From the NCBI RefSeq assembly GCF_050624435.1, contig NC_134535.1:73218494-73282493 (forward strand): a DNA stretch of 64,000 nt, written 5' to 3'. The notes under the pieces are model-generated. The model was not told where the DNA came from and made no database searches. It saw nothing but the letters and a program-made list of their open reading frames with translations. A program made the position numbers and the translations under genes. Source of the stretch: Tenrec ecaudatus (Eukaryota; Chordata; Mammalia; Afrosoricida; Tenrecidae). This document shows, one piece after another, positions 57,546-64,000 of this stretch. The first letter of the stretch is position 1. Each line of letters begins with the position of its first letter.

Positions 57546-59345
57546 TTGATTGCAACTAATCACAGCAGAACAAATGGAGATCTGTGTGCGCATTGCAGGT
57601 GGAAAGATCTAAAGGTAAACCTTGGGGAAGTGCCTTGCCCCATAAGCATCTTAAATTAAAATGCCATGGACGAGTTGGCCGGGTAGCTAGTAATGGTGGA
57701 AGAGAAGATACTTAGCCTTAGAGGGATCTACAAGAGCCACTTAGAGCTTATCTAGGATTATACTGAACTCTTGGGAGAATGTTGGACGTAGTGTCAGATA
57801 TTCAACACTCATTAGCTTGTCTCGTTGACACAATTTGTCATAAACCATTTATTTGGGTGAAAGTTGTTATAAACCTTGCAGATTCTCAAAAGTTCTAAGT
57901 TGTATGACTGAGAAAAGGATATGTTACTCATGATATTTTCTATTGCAAAAGAACAGACAATTCAATTAGCAGTAAAAATAGTTTTAACTCAAGCTACTAA
58001 GTAAATGTAACTTATTTAGCTCACTTAACTAAGTTTGCATAATCTAGAAGTAAACGAAGAGTTAAGAAAAGCTTATTAACAGTTCACATATATCACAAGG
58101 CGCCCAATTTCCCCCATCTCTCTTCTCTGTCTCTCACAGAGGCGGCTTCATTCCAGGGTTAGTTCCTTCAGAGTCACACACTACTGGTTGCCGGTAGCTT
58201 CCAGGACCACATGCTTGCTTATTCAAGTTCAGGGACAGAGAGCTCTTTGCAAGTACTCCCTACAGAAGATCCGGTAGTCCCCCTTTCCAGAAGACACCAA
58301 CAACACCTCCTTAATTCTCATTGCTCTGCATCCTGTGCCGATCCCTAAAACGACTCGCCAAAGCAAGCATCTAGTCAAGTGCAAGACTTTGAGTATAAAA
58401 GTAGGAATGTATTTCTTCTAAAACCTGCTTTAGCTTTTATTGAATGCTCTTCACCGCGGGCCAATTCCCCCAAGTCACTGTTCTGGTAAGACACCACTGT
58501 GTCCCCCCTCAGCTGCATGCCAGCTGTGTCTTCGTGCGTCCCTTCACTGTTCCGGCTTTCCACCAGAAAGCACACTGCAGGAGGAGCCCAGCAGGTCAGG
58601 CTTCCCTCTGCTGGGAACTCATCTCTTATCTCCTTGCTTTTGTTTTACTAACATTAGGAAAGAGATTTTTCAACCCTGCCAGGCTCCAGCTAACTAGACT
58701 TCACCCGCGTTGCGTGGTCGACTACGAGGTCCAAGCCTGTCTTTGCCAAGTTGAAGTTTCCTTTCTATGTGGGTCCTTCTCTCTTGCGTTTCAGGCCGAC
58801 TCTGCTCCTTTGATTACGACCTTACTGAAGTGTCCACGAAGGCATCAAAATACTCCAGAATCGTCGCTACCTGGCCCTGCCCACTTCATTTCTCACAAAC
58901 CCATTGACGCTGATGCCTTTGTGAATAAGAGTCCCAAGAACTAAGTTACAGCAAGTCTTCGCTCAGCTGTTTCACTGCTGGAAATCTGGAATCAAGAACT
59001 GGTTCTTCTTCCAGACTGGAGTAGTGAGACCTGATTGCTCTCTTCTCGCTTCGTGAGATGGCGCAATTGCATTTTTAAGAGTCTTTCTGAAAATATGCCC
59101 AAGAGCAGTTGTAAATAACAGAAATGGATTCAGAAATGGATGTGAACAGAGGAAGAGTCCACACAGGGTGGCACCCACAAGAAAGATTTTAAGTCTCCCT
59201 GAGGCACCGTCCCAGGCTCCCCGAGACTACCCAGGGCGACAAGCTGCAGCCCTTAGAGCACAGGGCTCCAGGATAGATTTGCTATTTTGGAGGTCAAGGC
59301 TGGAAACTAGGTAAAAAGTGAAGCCAGTGTACCAAAAACTAGCTC
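57546..59345. other. Intergenic stretch, unassigned, with a TATA-like box
   Basis: Nothing in it is firmly recognised. 'gagtataaaagtagg' at about 58391 is a TATA-like motif upstream of a 166-residue plus-strand frame (58444-58944) that matches no family I know. The minus frame at 58972-59178 is hydrophobic in part, also unidentified. An unrecognised LTR or a decayed gene are both possible. Confidence 0.35.
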
Positions 59346-59520
59346 TTCTCAGCCATGAGTCAACATTAACTCAATACCAGTGAGAGAATTAGGATCTGGA
59401 TTCTGGCCCCAAACCAGTGAGATAAATTAGTCAGAACATTTGGTTTTCTCTCAAGTGGGAAGAAGGGAGTCTGGATTGTGATGAGTTGTACAAGCCTCCA
59501 ATAAAATGATTGAAATAAAA
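59346..59520 (+). mobile_element. AfroSINE tail and short L1 3' terminus
   Basis: 59346-59385 has a decayed SINE tail ('atgagtcaacattaactc'). 59475-59520 has the L1 end 'tgatgagttgtacaagcctc', 'caataaaatgatt'. Both are short. Confidence 0.6.
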
Positions 59521-59704
59521 GCAGACTTGGAAAATAAAATTTCAAAAACACATTTGGGACTCTTCTGCCCGCATTCCCTCTACCCGTTCTTGTCTTCTCT
59601 CGGGCAGGGATGGGGGACGTTTAATGCCAAGGGCAATTTGGAGATTTATATCATTAGTAGGTCGGACTGGTCAAACAATGAACTCATCCATAATATGGTG
59701 GTTC

Positions 59705-59905
59705 CAGGAGCCCTGGTGGCATACTGGTAATGCATTAGGCTGCTAACCACAAGGTCAGCAGTTTGAAACCCACCAGTCATTCCATGGGAGAAAGACGGGG
59801 CTTTCTGTAAAGAGTTAGTCTGCAGAAAGCCACCAGGGCAGTTCTACCATGTCCTATAAGGTTGCTATGAGTCAGAATCCACTCGATGGCAGTGAGTGAG
59901 TAATG
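59705..59905 (+). mobile_element. AfroSINE, well preserved
   Basis: 'ggagccctggtggcatactg', 'aggctgctaaccacaaggtc', 'ggcagttctaccatgtccta', 'gactcagtcg'-type tail 'ccactcgatggcagtgagtg'. This is the least diverged and most complete copy in the window and a good reference for the others. Confidence 0.92.
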
Positions 59906-60764
59906 TGATAGCTAGGACCTCATCTCTTTGGTGAGCTATGTGATGTTAGCTGGTATTGATCATTTCCCAGGCCCAGACATTCCTCCCCCTTGCTCTACGG
60001 TGTTGTCTTCATCTGCATGAATGCAGCACGTGTGCCACGTCCAGGCGCCAGCCCACTCTGAAGAAGAAAAGACAGCTTCCTCCTACAGGTAGGACTTGAA
60101 ATTTGTTCACCTAAAGTCACTCCTACTTGCAAGGAAAACTGAAAAAATCGAATACTTGGTATATCTAGGCTGCTAAAGGTTAAACTACAATATATTACTA
60201 TTTACTACATTTATTATTACTAAAAAGGAAATGAAAGAATGGATATTAGGGAATCTAGTAGCATCTTCCACAGTAATTCAGGAAGCAGAAGCATCGTCCA
60301 CCAGGGTACTCCTATTTCTGCTGGCACCATTAATGTGAACTGTCCCTTCCTCCCCTCCTGCCATGCATACATTCTAATTATCCTTTTATCTCTGAGTTAC
60401 TCACTTGAGATGCAATGTCCTGGGCTGGAAGATCTGATTGCTCATGTCAGGACAACCGAGAAGTGGTAAGATAGAAACCCTGCCTCCCACTGAGACCACC
60501 ACTAACGAGGAATGCCCACCCCAAACAGGGAGCTAGATTAGATACTGAAGGGTGAAAGAAAACGGACAAATGTCCACTCCAGGTGTGGATACAGTTTCTT
60601 TTAACCTTTTATCAAAATGCCTCGTTAATCTACTTAAAGTCAATGAATCTTAAAAAGGTTCTGTTCCTGGTTCATGGCCCGGAGACTAGAAAATCAGTAG
60701 ACTTAATTTTTGAGCAGTTTTATTGACATATAATTCAATTCCACATGGACTCGACGAGCACAAT
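59906..60764. other. Intergenic, unassigned
   Basis: Unique sequence with no gene or named repeat. Confidence 0.4.
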
Positions 60765-60915
60765 AATCCTCGCACAGACATGAGTAGGGAGGCCTTTCAT
60801 GTCTCAGGCAGTTTAGGAAACTTGCCCAGAGCCACACAGCAGGTAAATCAAGGAGCACGCAGTTGGACCCACATTTCTGATGCAGATCAGCTTCTCTTCC
60901 TACGACGCAATAGTT
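60765..60915 (+). mobile_element. MIR
   Basis: 'aaacttgcccagagccacac', 'agcaggtaaatcaaggagca' and a tail near 'gatgcagatcagcttctctt' match a sense MIR 3' half. Confidence 0.75.
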
Positions 60916-61171
60916 GTATTCAAGTGCCGCATGACACCAGGGTTAGGACTTGGCTGCTAACTGAAAGGTTGACTGTTTCTTTCTTCACTTTTTACTGGCA
61001 TTTAATTCACATACCATATAACTCAACACTTTAAATATACTTAAAAGAGTTGGGCAACCCACACCGCCATCAATTGTAGAAGATGATCCTCATTCTTGTG
61101 CCCATTATTATTGGTTCATCATTATTCCCCATCCTCTCTTGCCATAACTCTAATATCAAAATACCAAATCC

Positions 61172-61366
61172 ACAGCCATCAAGTCCATTCTGACTCATAG
61201 GGCCACTATAGGACAGGGTAGAACTAGCCCTGTGGACCTCCAAGAATGTAGCTCTTTACAGGACTAGAAAGCCTCGTCTTATCCCCATTAAGTGGCTAGT
61301 GTTTTCCAATTGCTTTCCTTTTGGTTAGCAGCCCAACGGGTAACCCATTATGCCCCAGAGTTCCTT
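61172..61366 (-). mobile_element. AfroSINE
   Basis: Antisense copy from tail ('cagccatcaagtccattctg') to head ('ggttagcagcccaacgggta', 'atgccccagagttcc'). Confidence 0.88.
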
Positions 61367-61500
61367 GACCAGTGGCTTCAACAGTGGACTCAGACATAAG
61401 GACAATGTGAGGATGGTGCAGGGCCAGGTAGTGTTTCTCTCTGTTGCACATGGAGTCACTAAGCACGAGAACGGACTCGATGGCACCTAACAGCAATAAC
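61367..61500 (+). mobile_element. RTE 3' end
   Basis: 'ggatggtgcagggccaggta', 'gttgcacatggagtcactaa', 'gactcgatggcacctaacag' form the RTE terminus in sense, abutting the AfroSINE. Confidence 0.78.
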
Positions 61501-61737
61501 AACATATCTCTAACAGTCCATTTTCCAATGGACAATTGGATTAGTGCAAAGTGTAATCGTGCACTTTCCAATTCACTCTTGTCTACGGGCAAGACTATTC
61601 ACATTCCTAATCAAATGTCTGGGAGAGTTCAAGGGAGGTGTCATCCCTAGTCTTCTGCAGACCAGGTGCACAGAATTTACATTCTAAAACAATTCACTCC
61701 TCTGATCTTGGATTTTATTCTTTACAACCTTTGGATC

Positions 61738-61950
61738 ACATCGGGCTGCTTTGCTCCTTCTATGTAGACTTAGATGTCACCTCAGTTAGATGGCTGTTTG
61801 TTTTGACAAGCCTTTAAGACCCCGGATGCTATTCTTTCTGATAGCCAGCCACCATCTGATTTCCTTACCAAACTTTGCTATAGCCTCCTTATCTTAAGTG
61901 ATCATTTCATGAGGGCAAGAACTGAACAGAGCTACATAGTAAGAACTAAC
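61738..61950 (-). mobile_element. Older L1 3' UTR fragment
   Basis: 'ttagatggctgtttgttttg', 'aagcctttaagaccccggat' and 'gccagccaccatctgatttc' are antisense to the young L1 3' UTR but more diverged. It dates from an older member of the same lineage. Confidence 0.75.
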
Positions 61951-62127
61951 TCTTCTTAGATTAGGGCTTACTATTAAGTGTGAACTCAAAATCCATTCAT
62001 ATATCTAAATTCTATATGTCCCTTGTCCATTTTAGAGAAAGCATTATCAACTTGTTGAGAAATAATTAAGTAACATCCATGAGACATTTGGTAATTCTAA
62101 TAAAAATATCATTCTATTGAGAAGATG

Positions 62128-62154
62128 AATATGTATGTATGTATGTATGTATAT
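62128..62154 (+). repeat. (GTAT)n microsatellite
   Basis: Six imperfect GTAT units. Confidence 0.9.
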
Positions 62155-62337
62155 GAAAGATTTTTAGACTAAATTACATGGAATGTTCACCGAAACAGAT
62201 GAAAAACTTAAGTAAACTGAAACTGTTTAAGAAAACAATGAGGGTTGGAAATAAGGCCAAAATGTCAATCACATTTCTTAACTAAGGCAATACTCTAGCT
62301 GCAGAACTAAGACATAGGTAGACTTGATCTTAAGATA

Positions 62338-62733
62338 TGGAGACACTTGAACTCCCCTTCACTGCTAGTGGGAATGCAAATTGTACAACCACTGTGGGAA
62401 AGAGTTTGGCAGTTCCTTAAAAACTTAAAGCTAGAACTTCCATCTAACCAAGGGATCCCCCTTTCCAGTATGTACCCACAGACTAGAACGCAGCCGCTCA
62501 AGCATGCGCATGTTTACAGTGCTTACCACAGCACTGTTCACAACAGCCAACAGATGGAAGTAACCCAAAGATTCATCAACAGATGAACAAAGAAACAAAA
62601 ATGTAACGCATTTGTACATGTAGTGAAGAAGGAATGATACATGAAGCCCTGATACATGGATGTACCTGGGATAGACTATGTTAAGTAAATTAAGTCAGTC
62701 ACAAAAGACAAATGTGATATGATTTTACACTAT
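62338..62733 (+). mobile_element. Old L1 ORF2 3' fragment, host of the SLC25A5 retrocopy
   Basis: 'tgctagtgggaatgcaaatt', 'cacagcactgttcacaacag', 'gattcatcaacagatgaac' and 'agtcagtcacaaaagacaaa' follow the C-terminal coding end of old mammalian L1 ORF2. The retrocopy sits at its right end. Confidence 0.85.
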
Positions 62734-64000
62734 GAAATACTTATCGAGAGCCCCGGAGTCAGAGCCGGTTCCTGTTCCATCTAAGCGGTCGCCCGTCGCC
62801 TCGTTCTCTTCCAACATGACAGATGCCGCTGTGTCCTTCGCCAAGGACTTCTTGGCAGGTGGAGTGGCCGCGGCCATCTCCAAGACGGCGGTAGCGCCCA
62901 TCGAACGGGTCAAGCTGCTGCTGCAGGTGCAGCACGCCAGCAAGCAAATCACCGCAGATAAGCAGTACAAGGACATCATTGATTGTGTGGTTCGTATCCC
63001 CAAGGAGCAGGGAGTCCTGTCTTTCTGGCGTGGTAACCTGGCCAATGTCATCCGATACTTCCCCACCCAGGCTCTCAACTTTGCCTTCAAAGATAAATAC
63101 AAGCAGATCTTCCTGGGTGGTGTGGACAAGAGGACCCAGTTCTGGCACTACTTTGCAGGGAACCTGGCATCGGGCGGTGCCGCGGGGGCCACATCTTTGT
63201 GCTTTGTGTACCCTCTTGATTTTGCCCGTACCCGTCTAGCAGCTGATGTGGGCAAAGCCGGCGCCGAACGGGAGTTCAAAGGCCTCGGTGACTGCTTGGT
63301 TAAAATCACCAAGTCTGATGGGTTTGGGGGTCTGTCCCAGGGCTACCCCGTGTCTGTGCAGGGAATGATCATCTACCGGGCTGCCGACTTCGGCATCTAT
63401 GACACCGCAAAGGGAAGGCTTCCGGATCCCAAGAACACCACATCTTCGTCAGCTGGATGATTGCACAGTCCGTCACAGCCGTGGCTGGGTTGACTTCCTA
63501 CCCATTTGACACCGTTCGTCGCCGAATGAGGATGCAGTCGGGGCGCAAAGGAACTGATATCATGTACACTGGCACGCTGGACTGCTGGAGGAAGATCGCT
63601 CGGGATGAAGGGAGTAAAGCGTTCTTCAAGGGCGCCTGGTCCAATGTGCTCAGAGGCATGGGTGGTGCCTTTGTGCTGGTCTTGTACGATGAAATCAAGA
63701 AGTACACATAAGTTATTGCCTAGTGGGTTTCCCCGTGAATGGGCATGTTGTCTTATATAACATATCTCAGGCATTCTTGGCAGAGGGGGCTGTCTAGGTC
63801 AATGGCAACTACCTACTGGTTGAAAATGGGAAGCAATAATATTCATCTGACCAGTTTTCTCTTAAAGCCATTTCCACGATGATCCTGATGATGATGGGAC
63901 TCAATTCTATTTTTTATTTCAGTCACTCCTAATAAATAAACAAATTTGAAGAAATAAAAAGTATCTGAAACACACACACACAAAAAAAAGAAATACTTAT
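62734..64000 (+). pseudogene. SLC25A5P: SLC25A5 (ANT2) processed pseudogene
   Basis: The parent exchanges ADP for ATP across the mitochondrial inner membrane as a six-helix carrier. Here the coding part (62816-63711) has no introns and the 5' UTR and 3' UTR are attached. It is bounded by GAAATACTTAT (62734-62744 and 63990-64000) with an A-rich tail, the marks of L1-driven retrocopying. Codons for [20 protein letters not shown] identify ANT2 over ANT1/3. The three carrier motifs (APIERVK, YPLDFAR, YPFDTVR) are kept. One base is missing near 63436-63441, so the first frame stops at 63460. The signature RRRMMM reads RRRMRM, and several helix residues are altered. The right TSD ends at the window edge. 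Confidence 0.96.

Noticed and set aside
62725-63148. Two 130-residue minus-strand frames
   Set aside because: They are antisense shadows of the SLC25A5 retrocopy coding region.
1-64000. CRISPR arrays, operons, phage, tRNA or rRNA genes
   Set aside because: No regularly spaced direct repeats, ribosome-binding-site-led gene runs or canonical tRNA/rRNA found. tRNA-like sequence is confined to AfroSINE heads and MIR.

Overview
This window is mammalian nuclear DNA, and the repeats suggest an afrotherian, most likely a tenrec close to Echinops telfairi. Four observations point there. (1) Many diverged copies of the tRNA-like AfroSINE. (2) RTE-type LINE fragments matching the afrotherian RTE1/BovB-related family. 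(3) A young L1 lineage with an unusually long 3' untranslated region. (4) A SPIN-like hAT element; SPIN is known from tenrec through horizontal transfer. The species call comes from recognising families by eye, not from a search. I see no intact protein-coding gene, tRNA, rRNA, CRISPR array or operon. The long open frames are almost all repeat sequence or chance frames.

Layout. 1-12 kb: old L1 pieces, an AfroSINE split by an LTR, a solo LTR with perfect target-site duplications (TSDs), and a 1.9 kb 5'-truncated L1 (6350-8283). 12-14.5 kb: an RTE LINE split by a 990 bp L1 whose 3' end is doubled. 14.5-24.5 kb: MIR and AfroSINE copies, an LTR, a mariner relic, L1 and RTE fragments, a (CT)n-expanded LTR and the SPIN-like element. 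24.8-33.3 kb: a full-length but dead antisense L1 (5' UTR, ORF1, ORF2, about 2.5 kb of 3' UTR) inserted into an RTE copy, with an 11 bp TSD and a probable 3' transduction of about 100 bp. 33-45 kb: an LTR nested in an LTR, a 3.5 kb antisense L1 carrying a second L1, and another AfroSINE split by an LTR. 45-47 kb: a repeat-poor stretch with homeodomain-like motifs, possibly a conserved regulatory element. 47-55.4 kb: two more solo LTRs, a hAT MITE, L1 fragments and a 992 bp pogo/Tigger-like deletion derivative that keeps the transposase C-terminus as an open frame. 55-62 kb: mostly unique sequence with scattered RTE, AfroSINE and MIR. 62.7-64.0 kb: a processed pseudogene of the mitochondrial ADP/ATP carrier SLC25A5 (ANT2), with 11 bp TSDs and one frameshift, inserted in an old L1.

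The genes do not form a pathway. What the window offers is a layered insertion history: AfroSINE and RTE copies were hit by solo LTRs and young L1s, the L1s were hit by further L1s, LTRs by LTRs, and an old L1 by an L1-mobilised retrocopy. Several insertion sites can be read to the base, which gives relative ages without a phylogeny.
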